A DNA stretch of 64,000 nt. Origin: an uncultured Collinsella sp. (GTDB lineage: Bacteria; Actinomycetota; Coriobacteriia; Coriobacteriales; Coriobacteriaceae). Positions 24,964 through 33,649 of the stretch are shown here, piece after piece. Under the pieces are notes generated by a model that saw nothing but the letters and a program-made list of their open reading frames with translations, was not told the origin of the DNA and searched no databases. Position 1 is the first letter of the stretch, and each line of letters starts with the position of its first letter. The stretch spans positions 45,324 through 109,323 of the forward strand of contig UQIG01000002.1 of NCBI GenBank assembly GCA_900541135.1, read 5' to 3'. Position numbers and translations under genes: made by a program.

Positions 24964-25785
24964 ATGCTCAACGACCTCTACCATATGCTTGATCCCGTCG
25001 CGATCTCGGCGGGCCCCATCACCATCTACTGGTACGGCCTGGCCTACGTGGTCGGCGCTCTGCTCACGGCGGTCGTCATGTACCGCACGCAGCGCCGTTG
25101 GGGTTTTGACATTACGGTCGACGACCTGACGAGTGTCGTGGTCGGCGTAGTCTTTGGCCTTATCATTGGCGCCCGCCTGTTCTACGTCATCTTTTACGGC
25201 GACGGCTACTACTGGGCGCATCCGCTCGAGATCTTTGCCACCAACGAGGGAGGCATGAGCTTCCACGGCGGCTTGGTGGGCGGCATCTTGGGCGGCATCA
25301 TCGTGTGCCGCATGTATAAGCTCGACGCATGGACTTTGGCAGACCTTGCCGTCATAGGCGCGCCGCTGGCCTTGTGCCTGGGCCGTTGTGCCAACTTTGT
25401 CAACGGAGAGCTGTGGGGCAAGCCGACCGATCTGCCATGGGGCGTGGTCTTTGGCGGGACTGCGGGCGATATGCCGCGTCACCCCTCCCAGCTCTACGAG
25501 GCATTTCTTGAGGGCATCGTGCTCTTTTGCATTCTGCAGGTGCTCAGCCGCAAAAAGCCGCTGCTGCCCCAGGGCACATTTATGGGCGTGTTCGTGATGG
25601 GATACGGCATTGTCCGCTTTCTCGTTGAGTTCGTGCGCGTGCCCGATGCCCAGCTGGGTTATCTGCTGGGAGGCGTCATCACCATGGGTCAGCTGCTGAG
25701 CCTGCCGCTCGTAATCGCGGGCCTGGCGCTCATCATCTTCGCTCGTCGCCGCAACCAACCCCAGCGCATCTACCTCGACGCCTAA
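24964..25785 (+). CDS. lgt: Prolipoprotein diacylglyceryl transferase
   Basis: This 273-residue protein has about seven membrane helices. It carries the Lgt signature GRCANFVNGELWG at about residues 140-152, with the essential Arg and Asn, and the later HPSQLYEAF segment. It moves diacylglycerol from phosphatidylglycerol to the lipobox cysteine of prolipoproteins, the first step in lipoprotein maturation. A local client is the binding lipoprotein at 1034. The ATG at 24964 has only weak GGGA and AGGGAG sites. Upstream in-frame codons lie within low-conservation sequence. A palindromic repeat begins at its stop codon. Confidence 0.92.
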   Translation: MLNDLYHMLDPVAISAGPITIYWYGLAYVVGALLTAVVMYRTQRRWGFDITVDDLTSVVVGVVFGLIIGARLFYVIFYGDGYYWAHPLEIFATNEGGMSFHGGLVGGILGGIIVCRMYKLDAWTLADLAVIGAPLALCLGRCANFVNGELWGKPTDLPWGVVFGGTAGDMPRHPSQLYEAFLEGIVLFCILQVLSRKKPLLPQGTFMGVFVMGYGIVRFLVEFVRVPDAQLGYLLGGVITMGQLLSLPLVIAGLALIIFARRRNQPQRIYLDA

Positions 25786-25820
25786 CCACCACAAAGGGGA
25801 CAGGCACCTTTGTGGTGGTT
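25784..25820. repeat. GGGACAGG-core palindromic repeat
   Basis: AACCACCACAAAGG and CCTTTGTGGTGGTT, a perfect 14-bp inverted repeat, flank GGACAGGCA and overlap the lgt stop codon. It probably also ends the lgt transcript. Confidence 0.75.
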
Positions 25821-25860
25821 CGCTGGGCAACGATGACAGAACCGTAACGTTTCCCCAGAT

Positions 25861-25900
25861 AAAACCTGCCAAAATAAACCTGTCCCTTTTTGGCAGGTTT
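25861..25900. repeat. GGGACAGG-core palindromic repeat, opposite orientation
   Basis: AAAACCTGCCAAAA and TTTTTGGCAGGTTT arms flank TAAACCTGTCCC. Read on the minus strand it is nearly identical, including the flank TTTTATCTG, to the copies at 30722 and 58151. Confidence 0.75.
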
Positions 25901-25919
25901 CTAGAAAGGCTTTCGGACT

Positions 25920-28103
25920 GTGAAGGATTCCGACCTCTCCACAACGGCTGCGCGCGACGCTGCCCGCATCGTCTGGTTTAAGCGCTACCCCGCCAAGCAG
26001 ACGCTCATCGCATTTTTGCTCGCGCTGTTGGCGACCACGGCGTTTTCCATCGATCCCGCCCCGGTGTCGAGCAACGCAGTCTTGGCAATTGACCCCAAAG
26101 CCTCGGGCATGCTGTACGTGTGCTACGAGGTGCTCCTCTCGTTTGCCGGCCATACCGACGCGGTCATGCTGCTTGCGCTTGCCTGCCTGCTCACGCTGCC
26201 GTTTCGCTACGTATTCTTTGGCCGCGGCGACGCCTGGCGTCCCTCGGTGATCCTTCCGTCGCTGTTCTTTGCCGTCTGCATGGTGTTTGGCCGCAGCTAC
26301 GACCTCACCGATTCGGCCGAGATCGTGCTCGGCGACAAGGCCCGCATTATCTGTGCCTGGATAGGCGGTGCGGGCTGGATGCTCTTGGCGGTCGTTGCCT
26401 TCTATCTGGCTTTTGAGTGTCTAGATTGGCTGAGCTCTCGGCGCATTCCGTTTTCTGAAGCGCACTTTGGCCGCGTATGGCGTGTGGCTCACGCCGTGCT
26501 CTCGGTCCATCCCTTTGCCGGGCCCTTCCTGGTGCTTATGATCGCCTGGGCGCCCACGCTCATCGCTTCGCTGCCCGGCCTTTTTATGGGAGATACGGGT
26601 GCGCAGATTCGCCAGTGGTTCAACTACCCCAACGGCACGAGTGACTACCTGCGTCTGCTCAATCCCAATGTGCTGCTCAACGGACATCACCCCGTGGTGC
26701 ATACGGCTATCATCGGTTCGTGCGTCCAGCTGGGGCTTTCACTGTTCAACAGCGCCAACGCAGGTCTTGCCATCTACACCTGCGCTCAGTTCGTCATTAC
26801 GGCCGCCTGCATGGCCTATTCCATCTCGTCGCTGCGCAAGCTGGGCGTGAGCCTGCCGGTCCGCGGCGTAATCCTGCTGTTCTTTGTGTTTATGCCCATG
26901 TTCTCCAACTACGCGGCCTTGCTTACCAAAGACGTGCTGTTTGCCGACGCGTTTTTGGTGCTGTTGGTGCAGACCGTGAAGCTCGTGGCCTGCGGCCTGC
27001 CCCGTCGCGATGCCAATGTCGAGCGTGCAGGCGAACAGAGGCCTGTGCTCTTTGCGCGCCACGACTGGCTGCTGCTCGCTCTGGGCGCCATGGGTTCCAC
27101 GTTTCTGCGCAACGGCGGCCTGGTGTTTTCCCTGGCGGCATGCGTGATCGCGGCGGCGTTTTGCGCGTGGGACGCGCATGTGGCTCATCGTGCAGCCAAG
27201 CAGGCTGGTGCTGCGACTTCGGGCGCCATCTCGCGTTTCCGTTGGGTGGGAGTTCTTGCGGTGCTTGCACTCTGTCTTGCCTCTAATATGTACTTCACCA
27301 AGGTCTTTATGCCGGCGCACGACATCACGCCTGGTTCCAAGCGCGAAATCCTCTCGATTCCGTTCCAGCAGACGGCTCGTTTCGTCCAAAAGCACGACGG
27401 CCTCAACTCGGGCGTCAACCCTACGGTTAAGGAGGACGGCACCATCGTGGAGGCTCCTTGCGACGGCTTGGTGACCGACGAAGAGCGTGCCGTGATCGAC
27501 CGTGTGCTCAAGTACGAGAACTTGGGCCGCCGTTACAACCCGGATAAGTCGGACGCCGTCAAAAATTGCTTTAACGAGTATGCCTCGCAGGAGGACATCA
27601 AGGCCTATTTTGAGGTGTGGGCCCAGATGTTCAAAAAGGATCCCGAGTGCTATATCTCGGCGCTCATCAATAACTACTACGGCTACTTTTATCCGAGTGC
27701 CCGCGATGCGTGGGTCTACAGCACGGCGCGCAGTGCCGAGATCATGGCAAAGCCCGATAACCTCAAGTACTTCGACTTCCATCCGGTCGATAGCAAGGTT
27801 GTGCGCTGGTGCGACCACCTGATCAACCTGTATCGCGTGGCAGTACAACGCGTCCCGTTTATCTCGCTCACCATGAGCTCGGCCACCTATGTGTGGATCA
27901 TGATCGCCGTGGTTGTCTATCTGCTACGTCGTCATTCGTGGCGCGGGCTGGCCATTTGGGTGCCGCTGCTGGGCGTGCTCGCCGTGTGCCTGATCGGTCC
28001 CTGCAACGGCTCGACCTACATGCGCTACCTGTATCCGGTCATCGCCTGTATGCCCTTTGCCATCGGCGCCACCATCACCCGCAGCGACCTCCTCTGGTCC
28101 TAA
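25920..28103 (+). CDS. Large polytopic membrane protein, DUF6020-like
   Basis: This 727-residue protein starts at a GTG behind AGAAAGG. About 12 membrane helices are spread over residues 28-420 and 635-720. A large extracytosolic region (about 440-625) holds the segments PGSKREILSIPFQQTARFVQ and YINALINNYYGYFYPSARDA-like (ISALINNYYGYFYPS). An acidic GDTGAQIRQWFNYP loop after the fifth or sixth helix, and LLNGHHPVVHT, resemble the active-loop layout of GT-C glycosyltransferases. I recognise the family as DUF6020-type; a role in envelope glycan transfer is inference. Palindromic repeats lie on both sides. Confidence 0.7.
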   Translation: MKDSDLSTTAARDAARIVWFKRYPAKQTLIAFLLALLATTAFSIDPAPVSSNAVLAIDPKASGMLYVCYEVLLSFAGHTDAVMLLALACLLTLPFRYVFFGRGDAWRPSVILPSLFFAVCMVFGRSYDLTDSAEIVLGDKARIICAWIGGAGWMLLAVVAFYLAFECLDWLSSRRIPFSEAHFGRVWRVAHAVLSVHPFAGPFLVLMIAWAPTLIASLPGLFMGDTGAQIRQWFNYPNGTSDYLRLLNPNVLLNGHHPVVHTAIIGSCVQLGLSLFNSANAGLAIYTCAQFVITAACMAYSISSLRKLGVSLPVRGVILLFFVFMPMFSNYAALLTKDVLFADAFLVLLVQTVKLVACGLPRRDANVERAGEQRPVLFARHDWLLLALGAMGSTFLRNGGLVFSLAACVIAAAFCAWDAHVAHRAAKQAGAATSGAISRFRWVGVLAVLALCLASNMYFTKVFMPAHDITPGSKREILSIPFQQTARFVQKHDGLNSGVNPTVKEDGTIVEAPCDGLVTDEERAVIDRVLKYENLGRRYNPDKSDAVKNCFNEYASQEDIKAYFEVWAQMFKKDPECYISALINNYYGYFYPSARDAWVYSTARSAEIMAKPDNLKYFDFHPVDSKVVRWCDHLINLYRVAVQRVPFISLTMSSATYVWIMIAVVVYLLRRHSWRGLAIWVPLLGVLAVCLIGPCNGSTYMRYLYPVIACMPFAIGATITRSDLLWS

Positions 28104-28105
28104 TT

Positions 28106-28138
28106 TGGTGCAAAGGGGACAGGTTACTTTGCACCAAG
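28106..28138. repeat. GGGACAGG-core palindromic repeat
   Basis: TTGGTGCAAAG and CTTTGCACCAA arms flank GGGACAGGTTA three bases after the DUF6020-like stop codon. The arms differ wholly from other copies but still pair perfectly. Confidence 0.75.
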
Positions 28139-28268
28139 GGGCTGTATCATCACGACGCCTTCATTTTGGGGTTTATCTCGCAGGCCAGTAGGTATATCAT
28201 AACGACGTTTGTTTATATTGCCCGAGCATCTGCGCTGGGCTTTAGGTCGAAACCGATAGGAGACACGT

Positions 28269-29075
28269 ATGTCCGGACACTCTAAGTGGGCCACAACCAA
28301 GCATCGTAAGGGCGCGCAGGACGCCAAGCGTTCCGCCCTCTTCTCCAAGCTGAGCCGCAACATCACCGTTGCTGCCCGTCTCGGCGGCGACCCGCTGCCT
28401 GAGAACAACGCCAGCCTCGCTGCTGCTGTTGCTAAGGCCAAGGCTCAGTCCATGCCCAAGGACAAGATCAAGTCCGCTATCGACAAGGCCTTCGGTTCGG
28501 GTGCCGACGCCGCTGTCTACGAGAACATCGTGTACGAGGGCTATGGTCCCGCCGGTGTCGCCGTCTACGTCGACTGCCTGACCGACAACCGCAACCGTAC
28601 CGCTGCTGATGTCCGTTCCGCCTTCTCCCACGCTGGTGGCAACCTGGGCACCTCCGGCTCCGTCGCCTTCCAGTTTGAGCGCAAGGGCCAGATCGTCGTC
28701 GCCAAGGAGATCCTGGACGAGAACGCCAAGAAGGAGACCATGATCGCCAACGGTGCTGCCGGTGACGAGGATGAGTTCATGATGGCCATCGCCGAGGCCG
28801 GCGGCGAGGACTACGAGGACGCCGGCGAGGAGTGGATCGTCTGGACTACTGCCAACGAGGTCATGGCTGTCTCCAAGGCGCTCGAGGAGCAGGGCGTCCA
28901 GGTCAAGGGCTCCGAGACCACCATGGTCCCGACCACCCCGACCGAGGTCTCCGGCGCCGACGCCAAGAAGGTTCAGCGCCTCATCGACCGTCTTGAGGAG
29001 CTCGACGACGTCCAGGATGTTTACAGCACCATGGACATGACCGACGAGGTCATCGCTGCCCTCGAGGAGGAGTAG
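28269..29075 (+). CDS. yebC: YebC/PmpR family transcriptional regulator or translation factor
   Basis: This 268-residue protein starts MSGHSKWATTKHRKGAQDAK, the family hallmark (here WATTKH where most have WA/NI-KH). It continues with IKSAIDKAFG, VYEGYGPAGVAVYVDCLTDN, NRTAADVRSAF and GGNLGTSGSVAFQF. Members bind DNA as regulators. Recent work on YebC-type proteins also links them to relief of ribosome stalling at proline runs. It lacks the usual ruvCAB neighbours. AGGAG precedes the ATG. Length is slightly above the usual 240-250 because of an acidic segment at about 165-180. Confidence 0.9.
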   Translation: MSGHSKWATTKHRKGAQDAKRSALFSKLSRNITVAARLGGDPLPENNASLAAAVAKAKAQSMPKDKIKSAIDKAFGSGADAAVYENIVYEGYGPAGVAVYVDCLTDNRNRTAADVRSAFSHAGGNLGTSGSVAFQFERKGQIVVAKEILDENAKKETMIANGAAGDEDEFMMAIAEAGGEDYEDAGEEWIVWTTANEVMAVSKALEEQGVQVKGSETTMVPTTPTEVSGADAKKVQRLIDRLEELDDVQDVYSTMDMTDEVIAALEEE

Positions 29076-29144
29076 CGCCCGCACGGGTTAAGCCGTGCAT
29101 ATCTGGGCATAATGAAGCGAGCATGCAAGCCTCGTGGAATAGAT

Positions 29145-29186
29145 GAGCCGGATCCGCGTGCGTAGAGCACCGGACCCGGCTCTTTT
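29145..29186 (+). terminator. Terminator after yebC
   Basis: GAGCCGGATCC and GGACCCGGCTC arms with one mismatch are followed by TTTT. A TATAAT at 29186-29191, partly overlapping, may serve the next operon. A smaller GCACGG/CCGTGC hairpin precedes it at 29084-29099. Confidence 0.7.
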
Positions 29187-29241
29187 ATAATGATGCGAAC
29201 CGTTTTGCATTTCGAGAGCCGAGATTTGAAGGGAGCGCCGC

Positions 29242-29787
29242 GTGCGCGTACTCAAACGAGCCCTAGCGATCGTGTATCTTGCCGCCACCATCGTGGCGCT
29301 GGGTACGCTTGTCTGCCAGTTTTGGGGGCCGTATACGTATCGCTTTATGCTGCTGATGCGCGACCCCATGCCGCGCATTGTCGTGACGGCATGCGGCGGA
29401 GTTGTGGCGATTGGCGTGCTGGTAAGCTTCTTCCGCCTGATGTTTGCTCGTCGCGAGCCGTCCTGCGTGCATCCGGCGGGGGAGCGCAATATCGAGGTCA
29501 CGCTCGCGGCGCTTTCTTCGTGCGCCAGGGCTGCTGCAGAGCGCGACGATCGCGTGATGATCGAGCATGTCGAGGCCCGCGTCCAAGGTTCCGACGATTC
29601 GCATGTCCGTTTTAAGGTCGAGGCTATCGCGCTTGACGATAAGGACGTGGCATCTCTGGCTACCGCGATGCAGCAGCGCATCGAGGAAGCTTGCGACACC
29701 ATGCTCGGCACGCCGGGTACGACCACGCGCGTCCGTTTTTTGCCGTCCAAGACTACCGTCCAGACCGTGGAGGTTTCCGGTGAGTGA
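29242..29787 (+). CDS. AmaP-like alkaline shock response membrane anchor protein
   Basis: This 181-residue protein starts at a GTG after GGGAGCG. Two membrane helices (about residues 8-30 and 47-65) are followed by a soluble region. It contains NIEVTLAALSSCARAAAERD, an Asp23-related fold (about 80-165). AmaP proteins hold Asp23-type proteins at the membrane. It overlaps the DUF2273 gene by eight bases, and the Asp23-family gene comes third, reproducing the order known from staphylococci and other Gram-positives. The trio probably supports cell-envelope stress tolerance. Confidence 0.8.
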   Translation: MRVLKRALAIVYLAATIVALGTLVCQFWGPYTYRFMLLMRDPMPRIVVTACGGVVAIGVLVSFFRLMFARREPSCVHPAGERNIEVTLAALSSCARAAAERDDRVMIEHVEARVQGSDDSHVRFKVEAIALDDKDVASLATAMQQRIEEACDTMLGTPGTTTRVRFLPSKTTVQTVEVSGE

Positions 29788-30157
29788 TACCAATCAAGAT
29801 AAGACCGCTCGTACGCCGCGCCTGACGATTGACCAGAGCGCCACGCCGGCGAACGAACCTGTTGATTCCAAAGCAGAGGCAACTGAGTTACAAGACGCGG
29901 CGGCCGCGGATTTTGACGAGGCTATGGGTCTCATCAAGGGTACGGGCGCTGCCATCTGGAGCTATGCTGTGCGTCATCCCAACACCACGCTCGGTGCCGT
30001 CGCTGGCTTTATCCTTGCCGTGTTGGTGCTCACGCTCGGCCTGTGGGACACGCTCGTCATTGCATTCTTCGTGCTGATCGGCGCCGTGATCGGCCAAATT
30101 CGCGACGGCGAAAACGGGATCGTCAACTTCTTCGGCCGTCTGTTTAGCGGCCGCTAA
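29780..30157 (+). CDS. DUF2273 small membrane protein
   Basis: This 125-residue protein starts at the GTG at 29780, behind GGAGG that lies inside the end of the preceding gene. The first 45 residues are polar and acidic. Two membrane helices follow (about 68-85 and 90-108), with the DUF2273 sequence LGLWDTLVIAFFVLIGAVIG then QIRDG, and ending FFGRLFSGR. The family always travels with Asp23 proteins and probably helps anchor them at the membrane. The N-terminal acidic extension is longer than in the typical 60-70-residue members. Confidence 0.82.
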   Translation: MSDTNQDKTARTPRLTIDQSATPANEPVDSKAEATELQDAAAADFDEAMGLIKGTGAAIWSYAVRHPNTTLGAVAGFILAVLVLTLGLWDTLVIAFFVLIGAVIGQIRDGENGIVNFFGRLFSGR

Positions 30158-30201
30158 TATGTATTCGACTGTCGCATCCGCGGCAGGCATAAGGAGGAAC
30201 C

Positions 30202-30723
30202 ATGGCTTTTAATACGAAGGTCGATGTGGCCGATACCGAGCTCGAGGAGAACGAGGCGGCCGTCGCCGAAGCCGAGGATGTGACGCTCGAGGATGAGGCG
30301 CTCGTCGAGGCCGAGTCCGCCGATGACGCGGACGAGGATGATGAGGAAACAGACGAGTCCGAGGACTCGCTGACCTATTCCAACGGTGTGATCGAGAAGA
30401 TCGTCGCCATGGCCACCCGCGAGGTGCCGCACGTCCTGGGCATGAAGGGTAACCTTATGCACTTTGTGCAGGAGCAGTTTGGTGCCGAGAATCTGACCAA
30501 GGGCGTGACGGTTGAGGTCACCGATGACAATCGCGTGGTCGTCAACATCTCCGTCATTATCGAGTACGGCGCCTATGCGCCCGCGATCTTCGACGATGTC
30601 AAGGCACGTGTCACCGAGCGCCTTGCCGCGATGACCGGCCTTGAGGTGGCGGACGTCAACCTGCGCATCGAGGACGTCATCACCCCCGAGGAGTACGAGC
30701 ACCGCACCAGCCAGCACGAATAA
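30202..30723 (+). CDS. Asp23/Gls24 family envelope stress protein
   Basis: This 173-residue protein has an N-terminal 55 residues almost entirely Glu, Asp and Ala. The Asp23 domain (about residues 58-165) then shows YSNGVIEKIVAMATREVPHV, TKGVTVEVTDDNRVVVNISV and IIEYGAYAP. The family forms membrane-associated networks and responds to envelope or alkaline stress. Its anchor AmaP and the DUF2273 protein are encoded immediately upstream. AAGGAGG precedes the ATG. The acidic extension is an unusual addition. A palindromic repeat begins within its stop codon. Confidence 0.88.
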   Translation: MAFNTKVDVADTELEENEAAVAEAEDVTLEDEALVEAESADDADEDDEETDESEDSLTYSNGVIEKIVAMATREVPHVLGMKGNLMHFVQEQFGAENLTKGVTVEVTDDNRVVVNISVIIEYGAYAPAIFDDVKARVTERLAAMTGLEVADVNLRIEDVITPEEYEHRTSQHE

Positions 30724-30758
30724 CCTACCAAAAAGGGACAGGTTTATTTTGGCAGGTT
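30722..30758. repeat. GGGACAGG-core palindromic repeat
   Basis: AACCTACCAAAA and TTTTGGCAGGTT arms flank AGGGACAGGTTTA. One arm mismatch (A against C) shows ongoing change. The flank TTTATCTGCGGAAA matches the copies at 25861 (minus) and 58151. Confidence 0.75.
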
Positions 30759-30776
30759 TTATCTGCGGAAATACTA

Positions 30777-30817
30777 AACGGTCGGCCGCACGGATGCATG
30801 TGCGGCCGACCGTTATT
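30777..30817 (+). terminator. Terminator of the AmaP-DUF2273-Asp23 operon
   Basis: Fifteen-base perfect arms (AACGGTCGGCCGCAC) around GGATGCAT end in TTATTT. Confidence 0.88.
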
Positions 30818-30930
30818 TGTATGCCCCCGATGCAGGCATACCGCTCATCTAACTAAGGGTTGCAATCGCTGCGTTCCGCGTTACCCTAATGGGCGCATTG
30901 TTTCCACATTGCTAACGAGGGGTTGCCGTA

Positions 30931-31953
30931 ATGGCTGACGAGTACGAAACAGAAAGCGAGGCATGGGCGATTGAGGCGGCCGCGGCAGAGGCGGCATCGC
31001 GTGCTGCCGAGGAGGCGTATCGTCCTCCCGTGGTGCCGATGGAGTGCGTTGTCGATCGCGCCGATATTGAGCGTGGCGAGCGTGCCGGCCAAAAGCGCAG
31101 CCAGGAGCCGGGCTTCCCACGCTTTTTCGCCGAGCTCAACCTGGGCCTGATTCTCACGGCGTTCGCCATCGTGGCCTTTAAAACTCCCAACCACTTTGCC
31201 TTTGGCGGTACCTCGGGCGTGTCGGTTATCCTGTCCACGCTGTTTCCAACCCTGCCCGTCGGTGTCTTTATGTGGATCATCAACGCGGTCCTGGTCGTCT
31301 TGGGCTTCATCTTCTTGGACCGCAAGGCGATTCTTTGGAGCGTCTTCGCCTCGTTTGCGCTTTCTGCCTATGTCTCGCTGTTCGAGCTGTTCATTCCGAC
31401 CGATGTCTCGATGACGGGCGATATGTGGCTCGACCTGTGTTTTGCCGTCATCTTGCCGGCGCTGGGCAGTGCCATTGTCTTTGACATTGGTGCCTCGACG
31501 GGCGGCACCGACATCCTCGCCATGATCCTCAAGCGTCGCACGACGCTTGAGATCGGCCGTGCCCTGTTGCTGGTCGATATCGGCATCGTGACCATCGCGG
31601 CTTTCCTGTATGGCCCGCGCGTCGGCCTGTACTGCGTGCTTGGCCTGTTTGCCAAGACGCTCGTCGTCGATAAGGCCATCGAGGGCATCCACCTGCGTAA
31701 GGTCTGTACGATTATTTGCGCCGAACCGCTCAAAGTCGAGGAGTTTATCGTCAAGCATCTCAACCGCACGGCAACGATCAGCCGTGGCTACGGCGCCTTC
31801 TCGGGCAAGTGCGTCACGGTGATTATGAGCGTGCTGAGCCGTCGCGAGGCGGTACAACTGCGCCGCTATGTCCGCGAGATCGACCCGGGCTCGTTTATCA
31901 CGATTGTCGACAGTTCCGAGATTGTCGGTAAGGGCTTCCGCGGTACGAATTAG
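30931..31953 (+). CDS. YitT family membrane protein
   Basis: This 340-residue protein has a 60-residue acidic, Ala-rich cytosolic N-terminus. Five membrane helices (about residues 70-240) carry the YitT core NHFAFGGTSGVSVILS and DIGASTGGTDILAMILKRR. A C-terminal DUF2179 domain (about 255-340) ends in FITIVDSSEIVGKGFR. DUF2179 is a small ligand-sensing alpha/beta domain. The transported substrate is unknown for the family. GAGGGG precedes the ATG. The N-terminal extension is much longer than usual. It stands alone between terminators. Confidence 0.88.
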   Translation: MADEYETESEAWAIEAAAAEAASRAAEEAYRPPVVPMECVVDRADIERGERAGQKRSQEPGFPRFFAELNLGLILTAFAIVAFKTPNHFAFGGTSGVSVILSTLFPTLPVGVFMWIINAVLVVLGFIFLDRKAILWSVFASFALSAYVSLFELFIPTDVSMTGDMWLDLCFAVILPALGSAIVFDIGASTGGTDILAMILKRRTTLEIGRALLLVDIGIVTIAAFLYGPRVGLYCVLGLFAKTLVVDKAIEGIHLRKVCTIICAEPLKVEEFIVKHLNRTATISRGYGAFSGKCVTVIMSVLSRREAVQLRRYVREIDPGSFITIVDSSEIVGKGFRGTN

Positions 31954-32099
31954 CGGTCGACTCACTTTAAACTGCTGCGACAGACCCTTTACATTGCCTC
32001 ATGGCCATTCGGGCACATTTGTCCTCATGTTGGGCGATAATGGTGCAAAACACTGGTTCTGATTTGAGGATTGGCTCAAGATACGAAGGGATGATTTCG

Positions 32100-33455
32100 A
32101 TGTTTTGCTCGCAGTGTGGCGCCCCCATGGGCGACAACGATAAGTTCTGCGGCGTGTGCGGTGCTCCCAATACCGCGGCCCCTCGGGCTGCTGCCTCTGC
32201 TTCGCAGCCCCAGTTTCAGCCCCAGCCGTTCGTTGCGCCCCAGCCGGTCATGAACGTGCCCAAGGGCTGCATGACACAGGCTTTCAACGACATGATTAAG
32301 GTTCCCGGCGCCCTGGTTCGCGTGTGCCAGATCGCCTTTTTGCCGGCGCTCATCTGCGTCGTGTCGGTGCTGGTGCTGTTCATCCCCGTTACCGGTGGCA
32401 TTGCGGCGGCCATTGGCTTTTTGCTCGCTTACGTGGCAAGCGTGTGCGGTGCCGGCTTTGCTATCGAGTGGGGTCGCGACCTGTCGCTCAAGGATGATGA
32501 CGGTATGGAGCGTCCGCTGCTGCGCTCGACCTCGTTTGGATTGGGCATCTTCTCGTCTGTCATTACGGGTGTGCTCGAGTTCATCGCCGCTATCCCGGTG
32601 ATTGGCGGGGTGCTCTCGGTGATTGAGAGCACCGTGATCGGTGCTGTCGGTTCGTATTATTTCTATGGTTCGAGCGGCCTTGAGAGCACCCTCATCGCCT
32701 CGATGGGGTGGCTCGTCTTTGCCCTGTTCGTCTCGTTTGTGCTGGGCATCTTCTTTAGGATGTTTGGCGATGCCGCTGTGATGCACTTTGCGGTCGCCGG
32801 CCGCATGGAGAGCGCGTTTTCGCTCAAGAAGGTTTGGAAGCCCTACAAGGCCAATTTGGGCAAGTTGTTCTGCGCCTCGATTCTTCCCGAGGTTTTGACG
32901 GGCATTGTTTCGAATATCATCATGGGGGTCTTCACCGTCATCTTTGGCTCCTTTGCAGCCCTTGGTCTCAGCAGCTATGGCTATTACGGCTATTACTCTC
33001 CTTCGGGCCTCGAGGCGATTTTTAGGGGCGGCGGCATCGTGCTCATCTTGTTCCTGATGATCACTGCCTTTGTCTCGGTGTTTTTCATTGTGTTTGGCAA
33101 GATGCTCAAGTATCGCGCCGTTGGCTATTGGGCGGCACGTCATGCCAGTGAGTGGGCCGACGAGGATTCCGACGATGTCCTGACGTTTGTGCTTCCGGGC
33201 GAGAAGAAGCCTACACCTGTGGGATTCAATCCCACGGCCGCCACTGGTACTGCGCCTACGCCTGCGCCCGCGCCTGCCCCGGTGCCCGCGCCTGCCCCGG
33301 CGCCCGCGCCCGCGCCGACGTCTGCTCCGGCACCGGCCCCTACACCCGCACCGGAGCCCGAGGCCACGCCTGCAGAACCCGATTGGAATGCCGTCGCCAC
33401 GCCGGCGGATGAGTCGGGCGATAATCCTGCTGCCGAAAACGATCAAACCGAATAG
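32100..33455 (+). CDS. Zinc-ribbon membrane protein with DUF4013-like domain
   Basis: This 451-residue protein starts at the ATG whose first residues are the zinc ribbon MFCSQCGAPMGDNDKFCGVC, with two CxxC pairs; the upstream in-frame ATG at 32091 is an alternative. A Gln/Pro linker follows. Six membrane helices (about residues 70-345) are rich in Gly and small residues, like DUF4013. A Pro-Ala repeat tail at about 385-425 then ends in an acidic stretch. I cannot assign a function. The next gene also begins with the same zinc ribbon, suggesting a shared partner or regulator. Confidence 0.75.
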   Translation: MFCSQCGAPMGDNDKFCGVCGAPNTAAPRAAASASQPQFQPQPFVAPQPVMNVPKGCMTQAFNDMIKVPGALVRVCQIAFLPALICVVSVLVLFIPVTGGIAAAIGFLLAYVASVCGAGFAIEWGRDLSLKDDDGMERPLLRSTSFGLGIFSSVITGVLEFIAAIPVIGGVLSVIESTVIGAVGSYYFYGSSGLESTLIASMGWLVFALFVSFVLGIFFRMFGDAAVMHFAVAGRMESAFSLKKVWKPYKANLGKLFCASILPEVLTGIVSNIIMGVFTVIFGSFAALGLSSYGYYGYYSPSGLEAIFRGGGIVLILFLMITAFVSVFFIVFGKMLKYRAVGYWAARHASEWADEDSDDVLTFVLPGEKKPTPVGFNPTAATGTAPTPAPAPAPVPAPAPAPAPAPTSAPAPAPTPAPEPEATPAEPDWNAVATPADESGDNPAAENDQTE

Positions 33456-33649
33456 TCGGTCGAGGCGCCCTGGGCAACTGAACCCGGGGTGCCTTTTTCT
33501 ATGGCGAAAGCAAGAAAATGCCTGGAAAACGGTTGCGGCAATATTTCTCAGAAATTGATCAATGTTGCGCAACAACGTCGCGGCTATTGTTGAGGACATA
33601 GACGTGTAAGGTTTGAAGGCGTGCGACGCCTTAGGAAAAGGAGAAGCTT

